From Ignavibacteriales bacterium (GTDB taxonomy: Bacteria; Bacteroidota; Ignavibacteria; Ignavibacteriales; Ignavibacteriaceae), in assembly GCA_015709675.1 (NCBI GenBank), contig CP054182.1, forward strand, positions 1,405,448-1,469,447: DNA of 64,000 bases. The letters run 5' to 3'. The notes under the pieces were generated by a model. That model had not been told where the DNA came from, searched no databases, and saw only the letters and a program-made list of their open reading frames with translations. Position 1 is the stretch's first letter. Each line of letters begins with the position of its first letter. Positions 42,800 through 51,264 of this stretch are shown one piece after another. Position numbers and translations under genes: made by a program.

Positions 42800-44529
42800 G
42801 AACTTCATTGCTTGTACTCTTCTTTCTGGTTTTAGCTTCAGGAGTTTTGGTCGCCCAGAATAATGAAAACCCTGATACCAATACACAGACAGCCGATACT
42901 TCGCTGAGTGATAAGATTATTGATAATGTTCAGGAGAATATTAAATTCAGCGGTGAGATGGGGGCTTTCGGAGAATTATACAGTATCTCCGGCAGGGAAA
43001 GCAGAAGACCCGGCAGCTCAGGCCGTCTTTTCTTCCGTCCTTCAATGAGTATATATGACCGCATTACGTTAAGTCTGGATCTGTTCGTTTCCTCCGAAGG
43101 AAGTGCCGCACGGCAGGAAATTAACACGGTCGGCTTCAGCCCTGAGTGGAGCTGGGGTAAGCTTTACTACGGTGACTTCAATATGGAAGTTTCAAAGTTT
43201 ACCATGGCGGATGTGAAGGTTAACGGATATGGAATTGATTTGTTCCCTGGTATATTCAAAGTGATGGCTTTCAGCGGAACAAGCCAGAAAGCGCTTGTTC
43301 TTGAAAGTTCGACATCCATGTTTCAGCGGACGATTTACGGAGGAAAGATAGGACTTGGAGAGCTTGAAGGTTCACATTTTCATATTAACTTCGTAAGAAG
43401 CTACGATGATAAAAAGTCACTCTCGCGCAGTATTTTCCTGCAGGTTGATACGGTGATAACCGGACAAGGTCCAAGGATTGACAGCTCCTATACAGGAGTT
43501 AAACCGCAGGAGAATATGATACTTGGTACTAATCTGGGGCTGCATATGTTTGACGATGCGTTTAAAATCAGAACAGAAGCAGCGCTGAGTTTGTTTACCG
43601 GTGATACCTATGCCGATGGCATTAACAATAAAGATGTTCCCGAAGAATTGGCAAAATATTTTTCCCCGAACATTACTACCAGTGCTGATGCAGCGGTTGC
43701 TACAGAGATGTCCATTACCACAAAAGTAATTTCTCTTAAGAGCGGATATACACTTGTAGGTCCTGGCTACACATCACATGGCTTAGGGTCATTGATTAAC
43801 GACCGCCAGATAATAACCGGCGGAGTAGGAATGAATCTTTTTTCCGGAGGATTATCCATTCAGACTAACTTCCAGCAGCATACTGATAATACCGCAAATC
43901 AGAAGAAGTTTACTTCAGCGCGGAATACACTCGGCGTGGTGGTTGCAATGCGGCCATGGAAATCACTTACACTTACGGTACTCTCCAATACCAACACAAT
44001 GGGTAACAGCGCTACCAACGATACGCTTAAAATTGATAACACAAACTCCACCTTCGGCGTTAACAGCAGCTATAATTTTTCAGCGTTTGACCTGAGACAT
44101 ATTTTAACGGTAAGTTATATGGGGGTAAACAATGTTTCCAAGAGCAAACTTCGCGGCGATAATGAAATTATCTCTACAAATATCAATGCCGGTTTAAGCA
44201 CCATATTCAGTAAAGAGATTTCAGCAACCATCAGCGGCGCGGTGAGTGAGGTTGATCTTGGTCCTATTGGATCCAACAGCACAACCACCTTTAACGGAAA
44301 AGTAAATCATAAGGCGTTTGACGGAAAACTTACGAACAGTCTGACCCTTTCTGCTGTCTCATCTAACTCACACGCAACAAATGTGCTGGGTTTCCAGTCT
44401 TCCTATCAGCTGTTTCAGCAGAGCTCTGTTGCGCTGCTTTTCAGAGGAACATTCTTTGAAGGGAAAGGAACCAATAAGCAGAAGTTCAATGAGTTTACCA
44501 CGACACTCAACTGGAGCTACCGCATTTAG
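42796..44529 (+). CDS. Predicted outer-membrane beta-barrel protein of the giant operon
   Basis: A 577-residue protein with a signal peptide (LLVLFFLVLASGVLVAQ). After a short acidic linker, residues of about 45-577 alternate polar and hydrophobic positions in short strands with aromatic ends (GFSPEWSWGKLYYGDFNMEVSKF, GGKIGLGELEGSHFHINFVRSY), and the chain ends in FTTTLNWSYRI. This is what an outer-membrane barrel looks like, although the final residue is Ile, not Phe. I do not recognise a family. The position as third gene in a coupled operon suggests it anchors or exports the upstream proteins. Confidence 0.7.
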   Translation: MRTSLLVLFFLVLASGVLVAQNNENPDTNTQTADTSLSDKIIDNVQENIKFSGEMGAFGELYSISGRESRRPGSSGRLFFRPSMSIYDRITLSLDLFVSSEGSAARQEINTVGFSPEWSWGKLYYGDFNMEVSKFTMADVKVNGYGIDLFPGIFKVMAFSGTSQKALVLESSTSMFQRTIYGGKIGLGELEGSHFHINFVRSYDDKKSLSRSIFLQVDTVITGQGPRIDSSYTGVKPQENMILGTNLGLHMFDDAFKIRTEAALSLFTGDTYADGINNKDVPEELAKYFSPNITTSADAAVATEMSITTKVISLKSGYTLVGPGYTSHGLGSLINDRQIITGGVGMNLFSGGLSIQTNFQQHTDNTANQKKFTSARNTLGVVVAMRPWKSLTLTVLSNTNTMGNSATNDTLKIDNTNSTFGVNSSYNFSAFDLRHILTVSYMGVNNVSKSKLRGDNEIISTNINAGLSTIFSKEISATISGAVSEVDLGPIGSNSTTTFNGKVNHKAFDGKLTNSLTLSAVSSNSHATNVLGFQSSYQLFQQSSVALLFRGTFFEGKGTNKQKFNEFTTTLNWSYRI

Positions 44530-44535
44530 TATTGT

Positions 44536-46536
44536 TTATTGCTGCATAATACGGGAGGCATCACTATGCCTCCCTGCAGCATGAAGCGCCTCGATTAAAA
44601 ACTCCCGCAGCATCGAATTTTCCTTGTCAGTCTGATAGACATTCATCCAGTAATCACACACCGCGTTCATCTTATCTGCCTTGTAGGCTAAATCAATAAC
44701 TTTCCTGAAAAGCAAGGGATTCTTGCGATTGATAGACCAGGCATTCAGATATGCTGTATAGGCTTTTGCTGAGCTGCCAGAAGCTTCATAAAACAGACCT
44801 GCCTCATACTGCATTTCCTCAGAATTCGGAGAAAGTGAAAGAGCCGTAGTGAAATCCTGTTCGGCCTGAGTAGTATTACCGAGCTGATGATAGATTTTCC
44901 CTCTTTGAAGATAGAGTATTGCTGCATTTGGTGTCTCGAGTATGAGAGCCGATATATCTCTGACTAATGCCTCTTGACCCATCAGCTCTTTCAGATAAAC
45001 AAAACTTTGTTTCAGTACTGAGGAGACCGTATCAAGCGCGCTTGAAGTTTCCTTCAGCATATCCAATGAATCGGGATTCATGATATTGCTTCCGGAGGAC
45101 TGTGAGGCAAGCTGCGACTGAAGCAGCTGTGAACTCTGAATGGCATATTTAACCGCGCGGATGAAATTAAACACTGCCCGTGAGGTATCCTGCTTTTGGA
45201 TATATGCACGCCCGGAAAGAAAGGGAATTTCAGGATATGATTTCATTTCCTCTCTGACCGGATCCAGCAGTGCAATGGCATCATCAGCCCTGCTCTGTCC
45301 TATATATAAATCCGCCAGAAGAATGCGGAACTGCACCTTGTTATCGCTCCGCTCAATGGCAAGGGTGAGCAGGTCAGAGGCCTCCTTGATTTCATTCCTG
45401 CTGAGCCGGAGGCGGTAGAGTTCAAGGAATCCGTCACTGTTTTTCCCCCCTGAAGATATATAGCGGTTCAGCAGTTCAAACGCAATTTCCGGGTTTCCTT
45501 CCGCGAGCCAGGTTTTTGCGGTTAATACTGGTGCATCCCGGTACAGATCCTTTGCTTCAAGCCCGGCATACACCGTGCGGGCTGAGTCATAGAGCTTTTT
45601 GCGTTCGTACTGCTTCGCGAGACGCAGCATAAAGTCGGTATCGTCAGGATTATTCGCAAGGAACTCCCTATAGCGGCGGATGATGGTATCACCCGCTCCG
45701 GCAAGCTGCAGATAACTGATTTCGGCGGTATATACCTCCTTTGCTGCGGGATATTTGGAGCGGAGCTGAGCATACACTTTTAGGGCTTCATCTGCTCTCC
45801 TGCTGTACCGGTACAGAAGCGCAAGGTTAAGCTGTGTCTGCAGGTTATCAGGATCCTCTTTCGCCATTACCTGAATGACCTTGAGTGCATCCTCATACCG
45901 TTCAGCATAAATGAGAGTTTCAAGGTATATCTGCCGGAACTCTTTGTCTTTAGCGTGAAATTTATAGCCGGTCTCGGCAGTTTCGGCTGCTTTGTCAGGC
46001 TTGCCGAGAACCAGATACGCTGAGATGAGATTGCGCCGGATATCCTTATTGCGTGAATTGTATTTGAGCGAGGATATATATGCCGTTACCGCATCACTGA
46101 AACGGGACTCCTGATAGTGCTTGTTTCCAATAAGTCCAAAAACATCCGAGAGAAGTAAAGCCGGTTCGGAGGAATCAGGATATGACGAGGTAAGTTTCTG
46201 GAGAACGGATGCAGATTTGCTCAGATTCTCCGTCTGGGCGTAAAGCTGCCCCAGGGTAAGCTGATAACCGTAATTAGGACCAAATCTCTGCATCGTTTTT
46301 TCGATCAGAGAAATGGCCTTAGTAAAGCTGCTGGTCTTAAGGGCGCAGTCAACCGCACCTTCATACACTTCCTGTCCTGCATTTCCTTTCTGTATGAGCT
46401 GTTCAAAAATTGCTCCTGCCTCAGCGAATTTACCCTGCTGATAAAGCTGTACACCCCGCTGAAACTCACTCTGCTGGGCAAGCAACAGAGGTGAAGTAAA
46501 AATGAAAAGAAACAGCCAAAAAAGGAGATTTTTCAA
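44536..46536 (-). CDS. Secreted tetratricopeptide-repeat protein
   Basis: About 666 residues from a TTG at 46536, chosen because it places a signal peptide (MKNLLFWLFLFIFTSPLLLAQ) at the N-terminus; the frame is open to an ATG at 46650, but that extension is atypical and precedes the hydrophobic stretch. At least twelve TPR-type helical pairs follow (GVQLYQQGKFAEAGAIFEQLI, YIQKDTSRAVFNFIRAVKYA, YHQLGNTTQAEQDFTTALSLSP). TPRs mediate protein assembly; the periplasmic or outer-membrane position would suit a T9SS or surface-assembly factor. It converges on the barrel gene, with 6 bp between the stops, and no terminator hairpin is visible. Confidence 0.85.
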   Translation of the reverse strand: MKNLLFWLFLFIFTSPLLLAQQSEFQRGVQLYQQGKFAEAGAIFEQLIQKGNAGQEVYEGAVDCALKTSSFTKAISLIEKTMQRFGPNYGYQLTLGQLYAQTENLSKSASVLQKLTSSYPDSSEPALLLSDVFGLIGNKHYQESRFSDAVTAYISSLKYNSRNKDIRRNLISAYLVLGKPDKAAETAETGYKFHAKDKEFRQIYLETLIYAERYEDALKVIQVMAKEDPDNLQTQLNLALLYRYSRRADEALKVYAQLRSKYPAAKEVYTAEISYLQLAGAGDTIIRRYREFLANNPDDTDFMLRLAKQYERKKLYDSARTVYAGLEAKDLYRDAPVLTAKTWLAEGNPEIAFELLNRYISSGGKNSDGFLELYRLRLSRNEIKEASDLLTLAIERSDNKVQFRILLADLYIGQSRADDAIALLDPVREEMKSYPEIPFLSGRAYIQKQDTSRAVFNFIRAVKYAIQSSQLLQSQLASQSSGSNIMNPDSLDMLKETSSALDTVSSVLKQSFVYLKELMGQEALVRDISALILETPNAAILYLQRGKIYHQLGNTTQAEQDFTTALSLSPNSEEMQYEAGLFYEASGSSAKAYTAYLNAWSINRKNPLLFRKVIDLAYKADKMNAVCDYWMNVYQTDKENSMLREFLIEALHAAGRHSDASRIMQQ

Positions 46537-46683
46537 CCAAAATCCTGGATTTTTAAGGAAAAATGAAGCTATTTCGCAAGATACGGAAAGAGAAAAACCC
46601 TGCCGAAGGGAAAATTTGGCCCGGTCCGGTTTTTGATTTTTAGCCCCCAAAATGGTATATTTAAAATCTGTTTTGTAAAAATT

Positions 46684-46750
46684 GCTGGGATAGCTCAGTT
46701 GGTACCCCGACGTGTCGGGGCCGACAGGTCGGGATAATCAGCAGGCGGGA
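46684..46750 (+). pseudogene. Decayed tRNA-Thr copy 1 (5' half)
   Basis: Starts with gctgggatagctcagttgg, identical to the intact tRNA, then passes into CCCCGACGTGTCGGGG (46705-46720, 7-base arms) and ccgacaggtcgg, then taatcagcaggcggga, a remnant of the anticodon 3' stem. The T arm and acceptor 3' strand are missing. Confidence 0.7.
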
Positions 46751-46765
46751 AAAAAGTTTTTATAA

Positions 46766-46841
46766 GCTGGGATAGCTCAGTTGGTAGAGCAGCTGACTTG
46801 TAATCAGCAGGTCGAGAGTTCAAGTCTCTTTCCCAGCTCCA
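46766..46841 (+). tRNA. tRNA-Thr (anticodon TGT)
   Basis: A full cloverleaf: acceptor GCTGGGA / TCCCAGC, D arm GCTC...GAGC, anticodon arm GCTGA-CTTGTAA-TCAGC with anticodon TGT, T arm GAGAG-TTCAAGT-CTCTT, discriminator T and an encoded CCA at 46839-46841. It reads ACA threonine codons. A terminator follows at once, so it is transcribed as a single-tRNA unit. It is the only intact copy in a field of decayed ones. Confidence 0.95.
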
Positions 46842-46846
46842 TAAAG

Positions 46847-46871
46847 GCCCGTCAGAAATGGCGGGCTTTTT
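46847..46871 (+). terminator. Terminator of tRNA-Thr
   Basis: GCCCG (46847-46851), loop, CGGGC (46862-46866), then TTTTT. Confidence 0.85.
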
Positions 46872-46879
46872 CGTTTTAA

Positions 46880-46940
46880 ATCTGACAGTTGACTTGTAAT
46901 CAGTCCCGACGGGTCGTGATAATCAGCAGGCGGGAAAAAG
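46880..46940 (+). pseudogene. Decayed tRNA-Thr fragment 2 with palindrome and flanking direct repeat
   Basis: Contains ttgacttgtaatcag, the anticodon arm, followed by the near-palindrome TCCCGACGGGTCGTGA (46904-46919). TAATCAG occurs directly before (46897-46903) and directly after (46920-46926) the 16 bases, as expected for an insertion with a 7-base target duplication. The 5' half of the tRNA is missing. Confidence 0.65.
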
Positions 46941-46949
46941 TTTTTATAA

Positions 46950-47032
46950 GCTGGGATAGCTCAGTTGGTGAGCAGTCCCGACGAGTCGGGATAATCAGCA
47001 GGTCGAGAGTTCAAGTCTCTTTCCCAGCTCCA
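46950..47032 (+). pseudogene. Disrupted tRNA-Thr copy 3 with palindrome in the anticodon arm
   Basis: Acceptor, D arm (with one base lost), T arm and encoded CCA are all present and match the intact gene. The anticodon arm reads agcag-TCCCGACGAGTCGGGA-taatcagc: a perfect 16-base palindrome at 46976-46991 has replaced the CTGACTTG segment, so the anticodon is lost. It is followed by its own terminator. It is not expected to act in translation. Confidence 0.75.
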
Positions 47033-47035
47033 ATA

Positions 47036-47069
47036 AACCCCTAATTTTCAATAAGTTAGGGGTTTTTTT
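47036..47069 (+). terminator. Terminator behind disrupted tRNA copy 3
   Basis: AACCCCTAA (47036-47044), loop of about 11 bases, TTAGGGGTT (47056-47064), then a T-run. Confidence 0.85.
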
Positions 47070-47189
47070 ATTTTCTGCATTGAACCTAAAAATGCGAGGG
47101 GACAAAAAGGGGACAAAAATCCCTTAAAACTACTCCCAAAAAGTGAAAAGGAACCGCGAAAACACGCACATTTTAAGCCCTTTAATCAG

Positions 47190-47272
47190 ATTTGTAATCA
47201 GTCCCGACGAGTCGGGAAGAGTTTCCCGCAGGCGGGATCTCGCAAGCTCAACAATCTCTTTCCCAACTCAAT
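47190..47272 (+). pseudogene. Decayed tRNA-Thr copy 4
   Basis: tttgtaatcag (anticodon arm), the perfect palindrome TCCCGACGAGTCGGGA (47202-47217), a second palindrome TCCCGCAGGCGGGA (47224-47237), then caatctctttcccaactca, a mutated T arm and acceptor strand. The preceding 47075-47190 holds ggggacaaaaaggggacaaa-type sequence resembling what often borders integrases at tRNA attachment sites in this phylum, but no integrase is present. Confidence 0.55.
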
Positions 47273-47275
47273 AAT

Positions 47276-47300
47276 GCCCGTCAAAAAAGGCGGGCTTTTT
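47276..47300 (+). terminator. Terminator behind decayed tRNA copy 4
   Basis: GCCCG (47276-47280), loop, CGGGC (47291-47295), TTTTT. It is nearly the same as the terminator of the intact tRNA, so the unit tRNA + terminator was duplicated together. Confidence 0.8.
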
Positions 47301-47357
47301 CGTTTTAAAGCAAGAGGTTCTTTAGCTATTTTACTGCAAATCAAATAAGGGATTTTC

Positions 47358-47510
47358 ATGAAAATCAATTTTATCCGTTCGATTCTTTATACTATAGCCA
47401 GAATTCTGGGTGATGTTAATGCCGCCCAAAAAGGAAAACTGCCCCAGCGCATCCTCCGCAGAGCAGCAGGTAAAGCCGCAGGCAGGATTCTTAATAAACT
47501 GCCAAAGTAA
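47358..47510 (+). CDS. Small basic protein, 50 residues
   Basis: ATG at 47358 with a weak AAGG site upstream (tcaaataagggattttc). The product begins MKINFIRSILYTIARILGDV and ends RRAAGKAAGRILNKLPK: a hydrophobic first half with helix-forming residues, then a Lys/Arg-rich Gly/Ala half. I believe similar tiny proteins occur near mobile elements in Bacteroidota, but I cannot confirm it here. It could be an amphipathic membrane-active peptide or a phage remnant. Confidence 0.55.
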   Translation: MKINFIRSILYTIARILGDVNAAQKGKLPQRILRRAAGKAAGRILNKLPK

Positions 47511-47597
47511 AGGACGGGATTTTAGAAGAATCCCGGAACCTCACCCTAAATCCCTCTCCTTAAAAAGTAGAGGGACTTTAAGAGAATTGAAACCAAT

Positions 47598-47682
47598 GTA
47601 GGGACAGGTCGCGACCTGTCCTGATGTGTGCTGTGTTTGGTAATCCATGTACACGATAGGACAACTCTCGAGTTGTCCCTAC
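47598..47682. repeat. 85-bp inverted-repeat element, copy 1
   Basis: Bounded by GTAGGGACA and TGTCCCTAC inverted ends. Inside are two palindromes: AGGTCGCGACCT next to the left end and CAACTCTCGAGTTG next to the right end, separated by about 35 bases. It encodes nothing. The form resembles a MITE or BIME-type element. Confidence 0.75.
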
Positions 47683-47728
47683 GGTTGATCGCTCCTGAAA
47701 AACGCGCTCAAAAAGAATTGAAACCAAC

Positions 47729-47813
47729 GTAGGGACAGGTCGCGACCTGTCCTAATATGTGCTGTGTTGGGGAATCCATGTACGCGATATGACAACTCGC
47801 GAGTTGTTTCTAC
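47729..47813. repeat. 85-bp inverted-repeat element, copy 2
   Basis: Same length and order as copy 1, with the right end mutated (TGTTTCTAC) and CAACTCGCGAGTTG as its second palindrome. Both copies are preceded by aattgaaaccaa, so the repeating unit is 131 bp and arose by tandem duplication. Confidence 0.75.
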
Positions 47814-47842
47814 GATTGTTTACTGATGTTATTTAAAGCAAC

Positions 47843-47868
47843 AAAGCCCTGAATTTCTTCAGGGCTTT
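47843..47868 (-). terminator. Terminator of the beta-helix protein gene
   Basis: AAAGCCCTGA / TCAGGGCTTT with a 6-base loop, 28 bp after the stop of the minus-strand gene. Confidence 0.7.
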
Positions 47869-47895
47869 GCTGTTTATAAGAAAAAGAGAAATGAA

Positions 47896-50800
47896 TTACT
47901 TGAGAAGATTCATCTTCTTTGTGAGAGTAACATTTCCTGCAGTCATTCTGTAGATATATACGCCGCTTGAAAGCTTTGAAGCATCAAATACCGCGTTATA
48001 ACTTCCTGCATCGCGGACTTCGTTCACCAGAAGCTCAACCAGTTCACCGGTAACTGCATAGATAGCAAGGCGCACGTGCGACTGTACCGGCAGTGTGAAG
48101 TTAATGGTTGTTGAAGGGTTGAAAGGATTCGGGTAGTTCTGGCTCAGGGTGAACTCAGCCGGAACGGTTACATCAGCTTCAACTTCGCCTGAATAACTGA
48201 ACGTTCCGTCGTAATCAATCTGTTTCAGACGATAGGTATATACGCCTGCGTTCAGATTGCGGTCAGTATAGCTGTATGATTCAGGAGAGGTGGTTGTTCC
48301 TTTACCCTGGATGAATGCAACTGCACTCCAGCTGCCGTCAGCCGATTTTCTTTCAACGGAGAATCCGCTGTTATTGGTTTCGGTAGCGGTGGTCCATCCA
48401 AGCTGAACACTGTTGCCGCTCACATTTCCCGTGAAGGAAGTGAGTTCAACAGGAACAAGGTAGTCCCAGGTGGTGGAAACCCTGATACCGTCAATGGTGC
48501 CGGTAGGAGTGTTTGTACCCTGTCTGATTGCAATTGAGCCGATGCTGTTAAGGCCGTCAGCAACGCCTGCGCCAACTGGTCCGACGGTAAGCAGCGGAGT
48601 TCCCGGTTCAGTGCCGGGGGTAGCGGTATCATAGACGTACATGGTAACCAGGTCATCATTGGCTGCATCAAGATTAAGGTTATACTTCACGATAATCAGA
48701 TACGTCTGGTTGAAGTTCAGTACGGTCGGGTCTTCAACAATCGGTGAACCGGTTTTGCTGAGGCCCATAACGAACCCTGCTCCGCTGCTCTTTGCATATA
48801 CTCTTGCGCGGAATGTAGTTCCGAGAGTCTTAGGTCCGATATGGAAGAAGTAGTCTGCAGTGGCTCTTGCTGAAGTAAGATTTACCAGGAAGCTGGTATA
48901 TACATTACCTGCTGTAGCAACGGAATCAAACGCGCGGTTTATATCACCATCGTTAACTGCTGATCCGCCATTGGTGAACGCAACAGAACCGCCGACACCT
49001 GAAGAAGGATAGCCAGGGAATGAAAGACTGGAAGCACTGTAAGCAGGTCCCATTGATCCGCTGTGGCGGACCCAGTTGGTTGTTATGGTAACAAGACTGG
49101 TATCGTTATTCGGACCATACTCAAAGTTTTCGGTAAAAGGAACGCCAAAGCTCTGAGTGAAGAGAGGAATTGAAGCTTCATCAGCGCCTTTGTAGGTCAT
49201 AACTTCATTGCGGTCATCACCGTCAATATCAACAGTTATGTCTCCTACAGGAGGTGCACCAAGATCAGCATCACCGTTTGATGAGCCGGTTAAATGTAAA
49301 TCTGTTCCTGAAACAAAGTTAACTGCTTTTGAAACTGAATTCACATCCTTGCCGGTTGCCTGCCACAGAGGCAGTGTTGCATAGGTGGTTCCCTGGAAGT
49401 TAACCAGATTCTGATTTGCCTGAAGAACATTATAATCAGAGGTCAGGACTGAGGTTGCCGGAACAAGTCCAAGTGCGGAAGACACAGTGCTGCCTGAGTG
49501 ATTATTAATAACGATATTGTTTTTCAGGTCAATATTTACCGGACCGGTACCGTTGGTGTGGTTGCCGATAGCATGGCTCTGAAGGGTTGATGCATTATTA
49601 TTAACGATCACGGTGTTGTGATATATCTTCATGTTGCCCATGTTGCCTGCTGAACGGAGACCGATTCCATAGGTGAATCTGGTTTCGTTTGCGGCACCGA
49701 CATTAATGAAGTTGTTAACGATGCGTATAACATCCGTGCTGTCAAACGAATTGCCCGCGAATGCAAGTCCGATAAGATATGAGCTTGCGTTAACGGTCTT
49801 TTCGAGACAGTTAATGGTATTGCCTTCGATGTTAAGAGAACCGGTGTTTCCGGTAATATATATGCCGTGGTTATAGGCATCAGTTGCAGCAGCGGTGGTC
49901 GGAAGAATGTTTATTTCATTGCCGATGATTTCGCTGTTAAGCAGATAAATGGTTGCAACACCTCTTGTGCCAGCATACATTACATTGTTCACAAAGCTGA
50001 ACTGGTTGCCGCCTGAAGCAGCAGCGCCCCATGGGGCAAGTGCATCACGGCGCACCGGACGTTCAGGCGTTCCGATCTGGCAGTTTTCAACTCTGAAATT
50101 GGTAACACCGCCCAGATCATTAATAACCGCGCCATAGCGGAAATTTGTCTGACCGGTTATAATGTTTTTAATCTCCAGATTCTTCAACGTAACATTATCT
50201 GCATCTGCATGATTAAGGGTGAAGGGGAGGTCAACAACAGGAGCAATCTGCTCGGTGGTTACAATCAGGTTTCTGCTGTCTGTGCCATTATTACTGCCGT
50301 CAAAGGTTACATTTCCTCTGCGGAAGCCGATCATATAAGGACCATTTCCGACAGAAGCAGCAGAACTCACCATAAGTACAGTGTTTCTTCCGGCTGCCGG
50401 TTTTACGGTAACCTTGCTGCTGTTATAAAACGGATTGTCAAAAATCATGCTTGCGGCACGCACGGTATCAGCATCAAGGATGAAATTTACATCAGCCGCG
50501 GCTCCGTTTGAATTGAGTGCTGCTACTGCATCATTCAGTGTGGCAAAACCCTGAGGATTTACACCCTGAGGGATATAATAATCACCTGCAAGCTGCTGAG
50601 CGTATATCATACCGGCCCAGAGGTCAATCTGCAGCGTCCAGCTTGATGGTGTGCCGTACTGAACAAAAGTTCCGTCGCTCCACTTTTCCCAAACGCGGGA
50701 AGGGTTTGCGCCGTTTGGAGACTGATTGGAAAGGAGGCCGAATTTATCATCTACGGTTGTGCCCCATTCAAATCCGATAAAGAAAGAGGAATCCGTATCC

Positions 50801-51264
50801 ATATTGCCTTTTGCAAAGCTGATGACGGTCGGGGCTCCGGATGTGTCCAGGTCGGTGGTCAGTTTTGGGAAAGAAGCAACCAGATCACCGGGAGCTCCTG
50901 TTGCACTGACTCTTCTGATGACGAAATGAATGGTATCAGGTGTGCCGATTACTTCTTTTGCTCCGAAGTAGAAAAACATCCCATGCCCCATGACGTTGCT
51001 ATAAGGGAAATCAAGGCGCTGGTATTTGCCAAGGTCGCCATAGCCGTTGGTGCCGTTTACATAGCCGCCCGGATTTCCGCCGATGGTGGCTGTGTAAAGC
51101 ACTGATGGGGGTACAATATAGTGCAGAGTGTCAAATGCCTCTGTCTGCTGTACCGGTGTATATTTGTGTGTTCCGATGGCTGAAGCCTGCCAGCTGCGCT
51201 GCTGCGCATTGGTAAAATTCAGACACAGGAACAGACTGAGAAAAATGAAAAATAATTTTTTCAT
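47896..51264 (-). CDS. Secreted beta-helix protein with T9SS sorting domain
   Basis: A 1122-residue surface protein. Residues 1-20 are a signal peptide (FLSLFLCLNFTNAQQ). Residues of about 240-670 hold parallel beta-helix coils of the polysaccharide-lyase-like type (VTLKNLEIKNI, IIGNEINILPTT, IRIVNNFINVG, MKIYHNTVIVNNN, IDLKNNIVINNHSG). A lectin-like or discoidin-like segment follows (about 720-930), then a FN3-like module (ELTSFTGNVSGNSVQLGWTTATETNNSGF) and a type IX C-terminal domain (LSQNYPNPFNPSTTINF). The N-terminal region (about 60-215) also resembles a carbohydrate-binding sandwich. Activity on a glycan is plausible but no catalytic residues can be assigned. Confidence 0.87.
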   Translation of the reverse strand: MKKLFFIFLSLFLCLNFTNAQQRSWQASAIGTHKYTPVQQTEAFDTLHYIVPPSVLYTATIGGNPGGYVNGTNGYGDLGKYQRLDFPYSNVMGHGMFFYFGAKEVIGTPDTIHFVIRRVSATGAPGDLVASFPKLTTDLDTSGAPTVISFAKGNMDTDSSFFIGFEWGTTVDDKFGLLSNQSPNGANPSRVWEKWSDGTFVQYGTPSSWTLQIDLWAGMIYAQQLAGDYYIPQGVNPQGFATLNDAVAALNSNGAAADVNFILDADTVRAASMIFDNPFYNSSKVTVKPAAGRNTVLMVSSAASVGNGPYMIGFRRGNVTFDGSNNGTDSRNLIVTTEQIAPVVDLPFTLNHADADNVTLKNLEIKNIITGQTNFRYGAVINDLGGVTNFRVENCQIGTPERPVRRDALAPWGAAASGGNQFSFVNNVMYAGTRGVATIYLLNSEIIGNEINILPTTAAATDAYNHGIYITGNTGSLNIEGNTINCLEKTVNASSYLIGLAFAGNSFDSTDVIRIVNNFINVGAANETRFTYGIGLRSAGNMGNMKIYHNTVIVNNNASTLQSHAIGNHTNGTGPVNIDLKNNIVINNHSGSTVSSALGLVPATSVLTSDYNVLQANQNLVNFQGTTYATLPLWQATGKDVNSVSKAVNFVSGTDLHLTGSSNGDADLGAPPVGDITVDIDGDDRNEVMTYKGADEASIPLFTQSFGVPFTENFEYGPNNDTSLVTITTNWVRHSGSMGPAYSASSLSFPGYPSSGVGGSVAFTNGGSAVNDGDINRAFDSVATAGNVYTSFLVNLTSARATADYFFHIGPKTLGTTFRARVYAKSSGAGFVMGLSKTGSPIVEDPTVLNFNQTYLIIVKYNLNLDAANDDLVTMYVYDTATPGTEPGTPLLTVGPVGAGVADGLNSIGSIAIRQGTNTPTGTIDGIRVSTTWDYLVPVELTSFTGNVSGNSVQLGWTTATETNNSGFSVERKSADGSWSAVAFIQGKGTTTSPESYSYTDRNLNAGVYTYRLKQIDYDGTFSYSGEVEADVTVPAEFTLSQNYPNPFNPSTTINFTLPVQSHVRLAIYAVTGELVELLVNEVRDAGSYNAVFDASKLSSGVYIYRMTAGNVTLTKKMNLLK

